Shown here: positions 8,363-16,619 of the stretch, one piece after another
Numbering within the stretch: the first letter of the stretch is position 1
Layout: every line of letters starts with the position of its first letter
Assembly (NCBI GenBank): GCA_030427205.1
Contig: JAUHXC010000061.1
Coordinates: forward strand, 1 to 49,921
Reading direction: 5' to 3'
DNA length: 49,921 nt
Origin: a bacterium
GTDB taxonomy: Bacteria > Myxococcota_A > Bradymonadia > UBA7976 > UBA1532
Program-made: the position numbers and the translations under genes
The notes under the pieces: generated by a model
What the model saw: the letters and a program-made list of their open reading frames with translations, nothing else
Database searches by the model: none
Told to the model about the DNA's origin: nothing

Positions 8363-11080
8363 ATGCTTCGTAGACTGACGGCGCTCAGTGCGGCGCTGGC
8401 CCTCGCCTGCACCGCCTGCGACGGCGGAGCGCCGACAGATCGCGCCGACGCCCAGGGGCACGGCGGGTTCGCGGGCGAAGACGATGACTGCGCGACCGAC
8501 GGGGCATGGACCGAGCGCATGGTGATCGTGCCATTGGGCGAGACGCTCTTCTTCGCCGGCGATGACTACCTCGCGTCCTTCGACGACGGCCGCGACTGCC
8601 CGATCGCGGTGCGTCCGCCGGCCGGCGCGGTGGCCGATGCCATCGACGGTCGCCTGACCCCCGACGTGCCGGGCCCATGGGTCCTCGAACGGGCCGGCGA
8701 GCGGATCACCGTCGACGTGCAGGACGACTTCCTCGACGCCGATACCTTCCAGAACTACAACTACACCCCGGTCGACGCCCTGACACTGGTCGACGATGAC
8801 ACCCTGCTCGTTGTCTCGCCGCCGTCCAACGCCGTGCACCGCGTCGTGTTGACCGCCGACGGCGCCACGCCCGGCGATCTCATCCCCACCGGCGCCTGGC
8901 CCACCAGCGTGGCGTCGTGGCCCGGCAGCGGCTACGCGCTCGTCGCCCAGACCGGCCGCGACAGCATAGGCTTCCTCGACCTCGCGGCGGGGCGGGTGGT
9001 CGACGCCATCCGGGTCGGCGACGAGCCGGCCGGCATCCGGGTGCAGGGCGACGTCGCCTACGTCACCCTCAGCGGGGAGGACCGGGTGGCTCGCGTCGAC
9101 CTGCAGGCGCGGCGGGTCCTCGACACCCTCGAAGTGGGCCGCGACCCGCGGTCGATGGCGCTCTCGCCCGACGGCGGCACGCTCTACGTGGCCTCGCTCA
9201 TCAGCTACAACGCCCACCGCTCGGGCCCCAGCGGGCCGCCCACCGAGGCGGCGCTGAAGCGGGACATCGCGATCATCGACACCGCCGACTTCAGCCTTCG
9301 CGGCTTCGTGCCCGAGGTGGGCACCATCATCCGCGGGCTGCACGCCAGCGACGGCGGGCTCATCGCCGCGGTCAGCCACAGCCGCAACGATCGCAGCGAG
9401 ATCGACGCCGACAACGAACCGCACACCCACGGGCTGGCGCGGGTCGATCTCACGACCGATCCGCCGACGGTCACCCATGTGCCTCTGGGTGAGTCATCGC
9501 CCGCCGCCAGCCCCTTCACGCTCATGGCGGTCGGCGACCGGCTCCTCGTCACCCTCTCGGCGAGCCGCGCGGTGCTGGTGCTCGATCGCGAGACCCTGGC
9601 CGAAGAGGCCCGCCTGCCCACCGGCCACGACCCGCGGGGCCTCGCGCTGGCCCACGACCGCGTCTGGACGACCGCCTGGCTCGACAACCGGCTCGAAGGC
9701 CTGACGCTGCCGCCGGTCGACGCCGAGCCCGTCATCGTGCCCGTCGGCGACGACCCCACGCCGCCCGACGTCAAGGCCGGCCAGCGCATCTTCAACGACG
9801 CGTCGTTCAGCGAGCACGGGCAGTTCTCGTGCAACAACTGCCACATCGACGGGCTGACCGACGGCCTCGTCTGGGATCTGCTGGTCGACGGCGAGGTCAA
9901 TACGCTGGCCTTCCGCAACGTGGCCGGCACCGATCCCTTCCTGTGGGGTGGAGAGCTGCCGACCCTCTTCGACTTCTCCCGCGAGGTGCTGCGCCTCGTC
10001 GGCGGCGACGCCACTGGCCAGCAGATGGAGCAGCTGACGCTCTACATGCAGTCGATCACCGCGCCGCCCAACCCCTTCACCCGCCCCGGCGGCCGCCTCA
10101 CCGACGAGGCGCTGCGCGGCCGTGCACTCTTCGATACGCCGGTGGACGAGGGCGGCGCCGCGTGCGTGGGCTGCCACGGTGGCCCGCTCTTCACCTCGCG
10201 CGCGATCGTGCCCGGCAAGACCGACGACATCGACACCGACGTGCCCGGCCTGATCGGGGTGTACGACACCGCGCCCTATGGCCGACGCGGAGACTGGGTC
10301 ACCCTCGAAGGCATGCTCGACCGGGCGCTCGAATACACCGGCGCCGACCTCGACGCCGCCGACCACGCCGCGCTGATGGCATACCTGCGTCAGATCCCCG
10401 GCGATGGCATGTGGCTCAACGGCACCCGCCCGCTGAGCGGCGCCGACCACGTCTGGCGCGAGACGCCCATCGAGCTGACCTTCAGCCATCGGCTCGCCGC
10501 CGAGCAGGCCGATCGCTTCAGCATCACCCGCGGAGACGGCGCGCCGGTCGACGGCGCCTGGACGGTGCGCGGCCGCGTCGCCCGCTTCGCGCCGGCCGCG
10601 CCGCTGCGAGACGAGACCGTCTACCGCATCGCCGCGCGAGCGCCGCTCGCCGGCGCGCTCGGCCAGCGGCTGCGCGCGCCGATCCACATCGAGTGGCGCA
10701 CCGGCAGCGACCCGCAGACCGACATCTCGGGGCGCTACGAGGCGCAGCTGATGCTGGTGGACGCGGGCATCGGCCAGAGCCGGCCCCTGGTGCAGATGGC
10801 GGCGCTGCAGAGCAGCGGCGGCGACGTGACCGGTGTCATCGACGGCTACGACGATGTCATCGACCTGTCCCATGTGGAAGGCATGGTCAGCGGCCAGCGG
10901 GTGGTCTTCGAGCCGTTTCTGCTCGTGACGACGCTCGGCGACTTCCTCATCGAGCAGGCCTACATGGATACGACCGACGAGGACGGCGACGGCTACGCCG
11001 ATACGGGCGCCGGCCGCTTCCGCTCGCTGGGGCGGGACATCGAGTGGACGGCCCGGCGGCTCGCCGCGCCGCCGGAGTGA
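8363..11080 (+). CDS. beta-propeller/di-haem cytochrome c exported protein
   Basis: The protein has 905 residues. It has an N-terminal export signal (probable lipoprotein, LALACTAC), YVTN/NHL-type beta-propeller repeats (about 130-460; for example VDAIRVGDEPAGIRVQGDVA and LDTLEVGRDPRSMALSPDGG), two c-type haem motifs (CNNCH at 490-494 and CVGCH at 601-605) in a MauG/di-haem peroxidase-like region, and a C-terminal Ig-like segment (SbsA-like, about 690-790). It likely carries out extracytoplasmic electron transfer or peroxidase-like oxidation; the substrate is unknown. The start ATG lies 16 bases after the stop of the M28-like gene, behind GGAGAG. Its stop is 4 bases from the 3' end of the convergent lipoprotein gene at 11085, leaving no room for a separate terminator. 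Confidence 0.82.
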   Translation: MLRRLTALSAALALACTACDGGAPTDRADAQGHGGFAGEDDDCATDGAWTERMVIVPLGETLFFAGDDYLASFDDGRDCPIAVRPPAGAVADAIDGRLTPDVPGPWVLERAGERITVDVQDDFLDADTFQNYNYTPVDALTLVDDDTLLVVSPPSNAVHRVVLTADGATPGDLIPTGAWPTSVASWPGSGYALVAQTGRDSIGFLDLAAGRVVDAIRVGDEPAGIRVQGDVAYVTLSGEDRVARVDLQARRVLDTLEVGRDPRSMALSPDGGTLYVASLISYNAHRSGPSGPPTEAALKRDIAIIDTADFSLRGFVPEVGTIIRGLHASDGGLIAAVSHSRNDRSEIDADNEPHTHGLARVDLTTDPPTVTHVPLGESSPAASPFTLMAVGDRLLVTLSASRAVLVLDRETLAEEARLPTGHDPRGLALAHDRVWTTAWLDNRLEGLTLPPVDAEPVIVPVGDDPTPPDVKAGQRIFNDASFSEHGQFSCNNCHIDGLTDGLVWDLLVDGEVNTLAFRNVAGTDPFLWGGELPTLFDFSREVLRLVGGDATGQQMEQLTLYMQSITAPPNPFTRPGGRLTDEALRGRALFDTPVDEGGAACVGCHGGPLFTSRAIVPGKTDDIDTDVPGLIGVYDTAPYGRRGDWVTLEGMLDRALEYTGADLDAADHAALMAYLRQIPGDGMWLNGTRPLSGADHVWRETPIELTFSHRLAAEQADRFSITRGDGAPVDGAWTVRGRVARFAPAAPLRDETVYRIAARAPLAGALGQRLRAPIHIEWRTGSDPQTDISGRYEAQLMLVDAGIGQSRPLVQMAALQSSGGDVTGVIDGYDDVIDLSHVEGMVSGQRVVFEPFLLVTTLGDFLIEQAYMDTTDEDGDGYADTGAGRFRSLGRDIEWTARRLAAPPE

Positions 11081-11084
11081 GCCC

Positions 11085-11843
11085 TCAGAGCTCGGGGCAG
11101 AGGGCGCAGTCCCCGCCCCGCTCGAGGATGCGGCAGGCCACGCAATCGCAGAACTCTTTGAAGACCGAGCAGGCCGCCGGCGTGAACGCGACGTTGTCCT
11201 TGTAGCAGTTGATCGGCGTGCGCGCTTCGGGGGTCTCGGTGTAGCCGAGGGCGTAGGCGGTCATGATGATGTGTGGCGGCAGCTCGGCGAAGCCGTTGAA
11301 CGCCTCGACCCGGCGCATCGCCGCGAAGCCATCGCCCACGGTCTCGAACTCGGTGCGGTCACTCACCGCGTCGTCGAAGCGCCACACCTCGTAGGTGCCA
11401 TCGGGGTTCGACTGAACCCCGATCCCGCGGCTCGTATCGTCGTTGATGTCCTGGCCGAATACGATGTAGCCCTCGTCGAAGTCGTAGAGGAAGAAGCGCT
11501 GCGCGCCGTCCTCCACATCCTGCACCTGGACGAAGATCTCGCCGCCCGCCGCGGCCGGCTCGATGCGCTGGTCGACCAGGATCGCGCGCTCGCCGTGCCC
11601 CTCGATGTCGACCTGCATCACCGTGCGGCCCACGAGGAAGCCGTCGACGTCCTGGAAGTACTGCGGGTCGGGGTCGCCGACGCCGGTCAGCACCAGGCCG
11701 AACTCGTCTTCGAGGAAGTCGGCCAGCGCCGGATCCCGCGGGGGCAGCTCCAGCGGCGCGTCCGCCGGCTCGTCGTCGTCGGTGCACGCACCGGCGAATG
11801 CAGCGACCAATGCCGCAGACAAAACAATCTTCCATGGCTTCAT
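11085..11843 (-). CDS. L-family lipoprotein with six-cysteine tail (copy 3)
   Basis: The lipoprotein is about 252 residues, with signal peptide KIVLSAALVAAFAGAC and an acidic linker. The family body includes LELPPRDPALADFLEDEFGL, RIEPAAAGGEIFVQVQDV, FFLYDFDEGYIVFGQD and VQSNPDGTYEVWRFDDAVSD. The tail CSVFKEFCDCVACRILERGG continues to CPEL. Copies 3 and 5 share AAAGGE and YDFDE, while copies 1 and 2 share SAAEGGD and the Asn-rich YN, so two subgroups exist. The start ATG at 11843 has only a weak GGGGTG upstream. It is convergent with the cytochrome gene and divergent from the broken FAD-oxidoreductase at 12103, with its own TGGCGA site 59 bases before the start. The function is unrecognised. 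Confidence 0.76.
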   Translation of the reverse strand: MKPWKIVLSAALVAAFAGACTDDDEPADAPLELPPRDPALADFLEDEFGLVLTGVGDPDPQYFQDVDGFLVGRTVMQVDIEGHGERAILVDQRIEPAAAGGEIFVQVQDVEDGAQRFFLYDFDEGYIVFGQDINDDTSRGIGVQSNPDGTYEVWRFDDAVSDRTEFETVGDGFAAMRRVEAFNGFAELPPHIIMTAYALGYTETPEARTPINCYKDNVAFTPAACSVFKEFCDCVACRILERGGDCALCPEL

Positions 11844-11901
11844 GAGGGCACCCCATCGTCGTGTGTGATCGACTATAGCGGTCGGCTCGACGTCCGCGAT
11901 A

Positions 11902-11915
11902 TGGCTTGATCGCCA
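11902..11915 (-). promoter_or_regulatory. TGGCGA palindrome, site d (upstream of 11085 lipoprotein)
   Basis: On the minus strand this reads TGGCGATCAAGCCA, preceded by GCG, 59 bases before the lipoprotein start. The right half is less perfect than at 4603. The rest of the 11844-12102 gap holds only this site and site e. Confidence 0.5.
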
Positions 11916-11962
11916 CGCGGGTCGCGGGGTGGGCCGCCGCTCGACATCAAACGGCGGTCGCG

Positions 11963-11976
11963 TGGCTGTTTCGCTA
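11963..11976 (+). promoter_or_regulatory. TGGCGA palindrome, site e (upstream of 12103)
   Basis: TGGCTGTTTCGCTA, preceded by GCG and followed by TTCGG, is the weakest match to the consensus and lies 127 bases before the truncated oxidoreductase gene. With site d it repeats the divergent two-site layout of 4603/4646. Confidence 0.45.
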
Positions 11977-12102
11977 TTCGGGTGCTCTATCGGCCGTGCC
12001 ATCTTGACCTCGAAGCCTGCGCTGCAACCCGGTTCGCACCGACCATCGAGAGCGAACTGACCGCACACCGCGGCATCCCCGCGATCGGCCGGAGTCATAC
12101 CC

Positions 12103-12577
12103 ATGAACACATCCACCTATCTCATCATCGGCGCGGGCCCGGCGGGTCTTCAGCTCGGCCACGCTTTGAAAGCCGCCGGGCGGGATCACGTGATCCTCGA
12201 AGCCGGGGACGTGCCGGGCGCCTTCTTCGAGCAGTTCCCCCGCCATCGATGGCATCGAGCTCGCCGAGCAGTACGTGGATGTCTCGGTCGACGCGATCTT
12301 CGCCGGGCACTTCGGCGCGTTGTCCCACGCCTACCTGATCACGCTCGATTACCGGCCGCATGCGGGCCGCGATCCCTTCAGCGCGTCGCGGATCGAGCGC
12401 CACGACGTCGCCCGGGCCGCCGAGAGTCAGTGCCTCCACCCGATCGTGCGCTGCATCCGCGACGGCGAGGTCGTCGAGACCCACCATGTCATCGAGGACC
12501 TCGCGTCGGAGTGGAAGGAGCCCGAGCATGTCGACCCGCTGAAGGCGTTTCTCGCCGGCCGGTTGGGCGCGCGGTGA
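12103..12577 (+). pseudogene. FAD-dependent oxidoreductase, internally deleted and frameshifted
   Basis: The first 45 residues (TYLIIGAGPAGLQLGHALK, then FFEQFPRHRW) are the N-terminal dinucleotide-binding fold with GxGxxG of a flavin monooxygenase/pyridine nucleotide-disulfide family protein. At about 12240-12250 the sequence jumps, in a different frame, to what looks like the C-terminal end of the same kind of protein (GIELAEQYVDVSVDAIFAGH through HPIVRCIRDGEVVETHH to a TGA at 12577). Several hundred middle residues are missing. Such oxidoreductases are common tailoring enzymes beside nonribosomal peptide synthetase genes, which fits the next fragments. It is a non-functional remnant. Confidence 0.65.
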
Positions 12578-12590
12578 GCGCGCGCGAGCC

Positions 12591-13950
12591 GTCCTGGCGC
12601 CGCTCAGCCCGATCCAACGCTGGTTCTTCGATCAGCGCTTCGCAGAGGTTCACCACTGGAATCAGGCGGTGTGCATCGCGGCGCCCGACGGATGGGACGC
12701 GAGCACTCTGAGCATCGCGCTGCGCGCGCTGGTCGAGCAGCACGACGCGCTGCGGCTGGTCTTCGACGGACAGCGCGCATGGCATGGCCCGATGCCATCA
12801 TCGGTGCCGGTCGACGTCTTGGACCTCTCGACGCTGGCTCCCGACGCCCGTGATGCGGCTCAGGCGGACGCGGCGACCCGGCTGCAGGGCTTGATGCGGC
12901 TCGATGAGGCCCCTCTGCTGCGCGCCCTGCGGGTGGACCGGGGGGAGGAGAGCGCGCGCTTGATCCTGGCGATGCACCACCTCGTCGTCGACGGCGTGAG
13001 CTGGCGGATCCTGCTCGACGATCTGCAGCGGGCGGGTGATGCCCTCGCCCGCGGGGCGCCGGTCGCGCTGGGCCCCAAGAGCGCGAGCTGGCAGCGCTGG
13101 GTCGAGGCTCAGCGGGCGTGGGCGCTGGACGGCGACCGCGCGGAAGATGTGCAGCGCTGGCGGGACCTCATCGAGGCGCCGGTGGCCGGCTTGCCCATCG
13201 ACCGCACCCCGGGCGCGTCGTCGGGTGGCTGGACGACTGTCGCGTTGTGCACCGAGCGCACCGAGGCGCTGTTGCGCCGGGCCGGGCGGGCCTATCGGAC
13301 CGAGATCAACGAGCTGCTGCTGACCGCCCTGGCGCTGACGCTGCGCGACTGGACCGGCGGCCCGGCCGTGGGCGTATGCCTGGAAGGCCACGGGCGCGAG
13401 CAGAGCCTGCTCGGTGACCTGGATGTCAGCCGCACGGTCGGGTGGTTCACGACCTTGTTCCCCGTCCGATTGGATCCGGGGCCCGCGGAGGGTACCGATG
13501 GCATCGCTCATGCCATCCATGCGATCAAGGCGCAGCTGCGCGCGGTGCCTCACAAAGGTATGATATATGGCATGCTGCGCTGGCTCGGCGAGGCCGAGGG
13601 CCTGACGCTGCCGTCGGCGTATGGCGTGACCTTCAACTACCTGGGGCAGGTGCAGCGAGGCGCGGCGGGTCCAGGCGCCGACGCAGGGCCCGTCGGCCGG
13701 AGCGTCGGCTCGGGCAACCGCCTGCCTTCGCCGGTGGCGTTCGACGGGGTGGTGGTCGGCGGTCGGCTGCAGATACGGGTCGACTGGGATCGCGGCTGCT
13801 TCGCCGACGGCGTCATCGAGGGTCTGGCGACGGCGTTTCTCGACGCGCTGGAGGTCGTCATCGCCCATTGTGTCGATGCCGCGGGACACAGCCCGGCGAC
13901 CGCGCGCGAGATCTCGTCGGAGGGGCTCGCCCTGGCGGCGTTGCAATGGG
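12591..13950 (+). pseudogene. NRPS epimerization (E) domain without start, fragment
   Basis: A frame open from 12543 contains a complete epimerization domain of about 450 residues. The family motifs appear in order: SPIQRWFFDQ, HHLVVDGVSW (active-site HHxxxDG), LEGHGRE, RTVGWFTTLFPVRL, PHKGMIYG and FNYLGQ. E domains convert the thiolation-bound L-amino acid to the D form within an NRPS module. Here no adenylation or carrier domain precedes it, and there is no ATG, GTG or TTG in frame upstream of the first motif; a GTG at 12669 would remove that motif. It follows the TGA of the oxidoreductase remnant directly. It is probably the surviving end of a deleted synthetase gene. Confidence 0.68.
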
Positions 13951-13968
13951 GCGACCGCGGCCCGCCGT

Positions 13969-14364
13969 GTGCGTCGGGCGCTGCCCGGCGTGCGCGAGGC
14001 CCTCGTCGAGGCGCGGGTCAGCCGCCTCACCGCGCCCGCCGCGGGCGGGGTCGGCTGGCGCTGGGACGCGCGGCTGCTGGTGGAAGGCTATCCGGGCACG
14101 CCGAGCAGAGAGACGCTGCTGGCCTGGCTGGCCCGGCCACCGGTGCCCGTGGAGTGGGTGCGGGCGACGCGGGGCTCGATGGTCCGGCCCGAGGACCTCG
14201 CGGCGATGCAGGCCGCCGGCCCTCGGATCCGCGAGCACGTGCTGGATGGGCTTCACCATCTGCACTTGCAGTCTCCCGCGGAGGTCGCGGCGATCATCGC
14301 CCGGCATGCCCTCGGGCAGGAGAGACCGACTCAACCGGCTCGGCGAGTCGAGGAGGAGAGCTGA
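13969..14364 (+). pseudogene. C-terminal part of an alpha/beta hydrolase
   Basis: The frame shifts at about 13950-13990 from the E domain to a stretch beginning LPGVREALVEARVSRL. It continues WRWDARLL, PPVPVEWVRATRG and VLDGLHHLHLQSPAEVAAII, which is the usual last third of a serine alpha/beta hydrolase with the catalytic His in GLHHLHL. The N-terminal two thirds, with the nucleophile elbow GxSxG, are absent. A GTG at 13969 could start it, but a fragment without the nucleophile would be inactive. Its TGA overlaps the ATG of the MbtH gene (ATGA), the spacing of an intact operon 3' end. It could be a type II thioesterase or a SERHL-like hydrolase; this is not resolvable. Confidence 0.5.
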
Positions 14365-14573
14365 TGGCATGGGATGATGGCATCCTCGAGGTCGTGGTGA
14401 ACCACGAAGAGCAATATTCGATCTGGCCGGCCCACCGCGAGCCGCCGGCCGGCTGGCGCAAGGCGGGCAAGCAGGGGACCAAGGCCGAGTGCCTGGCGTA
14501 TATCGACGAGGTCTGGACCGACATGCGGCCCCTGTCGCTGCGCGAGAAGATGCGCGCGCAGGGGCTCGATTGA
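14364..14573 (+). CDS. mbtH: MbtH-like protein
   Basis: This 69-residue protein has all MbtH family hallmarks: NHEEQYSIWP, PAGWRKAGKQG, and CLAYIDEVWTDMRPLSLRE. MbtH-like proteins bind NRPS adenylation domains in the cytoplasm and promote their folding and activity. The start ATG at 14364 overlaps the stop of the hydrolase remnant, with AGGAGGAG about 6 bases upstream. It is the only intact member of the NRPS remnant at 12103-14573. It may serve a synthetase elsewhere in the genome, or simply be the last gene to decay. Confidence 0.92.
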   Translation: MAWDDGILEVVVNHEEQYSIWPAHREPPAGWRKAGKQGTKAECLAYIDEVWTDMRPLSLREKMRAQGLD

Positions 14574-14612
14574 GCCCGCCCTCGGCCCATCGTATCGTGG
14601 CCCGGCGCCCGC

Positions 14613-15455
14613 TCAGGGGGCGCTCATCCGGCCGCAGTCGGGGGCCTCGGGCGGGCAGGCCTCGATGGTGAAGTCGCAGCCGGCGCATTCATCGCAGCGA
14701 GACCGATCGCGGCCGGCGTAGGTCAGCTTCTGCACCAGCCACCCGTCGACCCGGCCCCCGTCGCAGCCGGTGTAGGTGCCCGTCGGCGCGCCGGGGCATT
14801 GCAGGCCGGTGAACGTATCGCAGCGGTCTTCGCAGATCGCCTTGCCGCGGCAAGAGCCGCCAGCGGCGCAGGTGCCGTACCCCAGCACCCGGTCGACGGT
14901 CTCGACGATCTCGTGCGCGGCGATCTGGGTCTCGGTGCGCAGCATGTCGCCGACCGGCCAGCACTCGGCGCCGTTGCGCACGATGCCGAAGCCGGCGGTG
15001 CGCCCGTCGACGGTCACGGTGCCGTTGCGCCCGCAGGAGCCGACCCACAGGTCGGGGTGCCCGCCGAAGACGAGGTAGAGCGGCGTCTCGTCGGGCGGCG
15101 CGGCGGGCAGGTCGCCACGGTCGATGGCCGGCAGCAACCAGGCCTCGGCCAGCTCGTCGCGGTCGAGCTTGCGGCCGGGTCGGGGCAGCGCCCATGAGCC
15201 GCGCGGCTCGACCCGCGCCTCCCCACGGAAGAAGCGGTTGAAGTTGGAGCCTTCGAGCAGGCAGTCGAGGAAGGTATCCACCCGAGCCCGGTTGCCATCG
15301 TTCGAGCCTTCGAACCACACCGCGTAGAGCCCGAAGACCCGGGTGGGCTGCGGCGGCGGATCGGTCTTGCACCCGGCTGCCAGTGAGGTCGCCAGCAGGC
15401 TCGCCCACCACAGCATGATCCGCGGCGCTGGCCAACCGAGCTGCCCGCCTCTCAT
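14613..15455 (-). CDS. Cys-rich lipoprotein with HExxE metallopeptidase-like motif
   Basis: The protein is 280 residues long with a signal peptide and lipobox (ATSLAAGCK). The middle holds TQIAAHEIVETVDRVLGYG, an HExxE-x(n) helix resembling the zinc site of metallopeptidases such as those with AHEI-E motifs. The last 90 residues carry about a dozen cysteines (CAAGGSCRGKAICEDRCDTF, CDECAGCDF). It ends CPPEAPDCGRMSAP. The ATG at 15455 follows GGGAGG with 5-base spacing and is preferred to a GTG four codons upstream. It is convergent with the MbtH gene. No family was recognised with confidence, and peptidase activity is inference from one motif. Confidence 0.65.
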   Translation of the reverse strand: MRGGQLGWPAPRIMLWWASLLATSLAAGCKTDPPPQPTRVFGLYAVWFEGSNDGNRARVDTFLDCLLEGSNFNRFFRGEARVEPRGSWALPRPGRKLDRDELAEAWLLPAIDRGDLPAAPPDETPLYLVFGGHPDLWVGSCGRNGTVTVDGRTAGFGIVRNGAECWPVGDMLRTETQIAAHEIVETVDRVLGYGTCAAGGSCRGKAICEDRCDTFTGLQCPGAPTGTYTGCDGGRVDGWLVQKLTYAGRDRSRCDECAGCDFTIEACPPEAPDCGRMSAP

Positions 15456-15540
15456 CGTGCCTCCCACCGCCGCCTCGTCGTCGACGCCGTCCGGGGCCAG
15501 CGTGACGCGGATGAGTCGTCGCCGTCAATCGCAGTCCGCG

Positions 15541-15554
15541 TGGCGATTTCGCCA
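15541..15554 (+). promoter_or_regulatory. TGGCGA palindrome, site f (upstream of 15613/15852 operon)
   Basis: TGGCGATTTCGCCA is a 14-bp palindrome apart from its central TT, preceded by GCG and followed by TTCGG. It lies 72 bases before the truncated lipoprotein copy and so in front of the whole lipoprotein/acyltransferase/two-component unit. Confidence 0.55.
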
Positions 15555-15612
15555 TTCGGTCGGCCTGGAATCGGCAGCATCATGTAGTCCAAGGTCTACC
15601 CTCGAAAGAAGG

Positions 15613-15855
15613 ATGACAGCCGTTGAAGCACGCGCTGAATTACATGTCTGCGCCGTTGGCGTCGCGTCGCTCGTCGCCGCGTGCGCCGAGGACGGTGCCG
15701 ACGGCATCGAGCTGCCCGCGCGCGATCCCGAGCTGGTGGCCCACCTCGACGAAGCCTTCGGCCTGCGGCTCTACCGATGGAGCGAGCCGGACGCTCAGCT
15801 CACCCGGGACCCGGATGGCCTCCTGGTGGCCAGCGCCGTTGGAGATCTCTCGTGA
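15613..15855 (+). pseudogene. truncated L-family lipoprotein (copy 4)
   Basis: About 80 residues match only the N-terminal third of the family: a lipobox (ASLVAAC), IELPARDPELVAHLDEAFGL and DPDGLLVASAVGD, parallel to copy 3. Translation ends at TGA 15853-15855, which overlaps the GTG start of copy 5. The start is uncertain. ATG 15613 abuts AAGAAGG, while TTG 15623 (KHALNYMS) has better spacing but is in another frame, which suggests an early frameshift as well as the truncation. It is probably a decayed tandem copy whose leader now only couples translation to copy 5. Confidence 0.6.
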
Positions 15856-16619
15856 AACGTAGTCGATTCTGGCTGTCGAGCCTGTTCGGCCTCACCGGGC
15901 TGCTCTGCACAGCGGCGCTCTTCGCCGCGTGCGCCGACGAAGAGACCGACCCCAACGCCGAGCTGAAGGCCTATTTCGCCGAGACGTTCGGGCTCTACCT
16001 GTTCGAGTGGGCCGAAGATAGCGAGCAGTTCGCCGAGGACGAGGACGGCTTCCTCGTCGCGCTCGACGACGGCTTCGTCGCCATCGACGGCTTCGACGTG
16101 CGCGAGATGCGCATCGAAGAGCGCATCCAGCCGGCGGCGGCCGGCGGCGAGGTCTTCTTGAAGGTCATCGACGTCGAGACCGGCCTCGAGCGGTACTTTC
16201 TCTACGACTTCGACGAGCGCTACGTGGTCTTCGGCGAGGATACGAGCCTCGACGAGAGCCGCGGCGTCGGGGTACAGGCCAACCCCGACGGCACCTACGA
16301 GGTGTGGACCTTCGACGACGCGGTCAGCGACCGGACCGAGGTCGAGACCGTGCCCGACGGCTACGCGGCGATGCAGCGGGCCGACGCGGTCAACCGCTTC
16401 AGCGCGCTGCCGCCGCACATGATCATGCTCGCCTTCGCCCTGGGCCATACGACGACGCCCGAGGCGCGCACGACGTACTATCACGCGACCGATACCAACT
16501 ACGCCATGAAGATCGCCGCCACGCCCTCGGCCTGCTCGCTGTTCAAGACCTTCTGTGACTGCGTCGCCTGCCGGGCGCTCGAACGGAGCGGTGAGTGTGA
16601 TCTCTGCCCCGACCTCTGA
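15852..16619 (+). CDS. L-family lipoprotein with six-cysteine tail (copy 5)
   Basis: The lipoprotein is about 255 residues and starts at GTG 15852, nine bases after GGAG. The signal peptide ends LFAACADEE. Family landmarks are present: YFAETFGLYLFEW, RIEERIQPAAAGGEVFLKVI, GVQANPDGTYEVWTFDDAVS and the tail CSLFKTFCDCVACRALERSG followed by ECDLCPDL. The 3' end overlaps the start of the acyltransferase/caspase-like fusion gene by 23 bases, so the two are translated together. This is the copy most directly tied to the lipoprotein-modifying enzyme and the two-component genes. The function is unknown. Confidence 0.8.
   Translation: MKRSRFWLSSLFGLTGLLCTAALFAACADEETDPNAELKAYFAETFGLYLFEWAEDSEQFAEDEDGFLVALDDGFVAIDGFDVREMRIEERIQPAAAGGEVFLKVIDVETGLERYFLYDFDERYVVFGEDTSLDESRGVGVQANPDGTYEVWTFDDAVSDRTEVETVPDGYAAMQRADAVNRFSALPPHMIMLAFALGHTTTPEARTTYYHATDTNYAMKIAATPSACSLFKTFCDCVACRALERSGECDLCPDL

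Noticed and set aside
3796..8520. Very long minus-strand open frame (over 1500 codons) running opposite the M28-like genes
   Set aside because: Only its last 249 codons, the lipoprotein at 3796-4542, look like a protein. The rest is antisense to genes with clear motifs and arises because stop codons are rare at this GC content.
12103..14573. The oxidoreductase/E-domain/hydrolase stretch considered as a mobile-element insertion
   Set aside because: No transposase, terminal inverted repeats or target duplication could be seen; internal deletions of a biosynthetic cluster explain it better.
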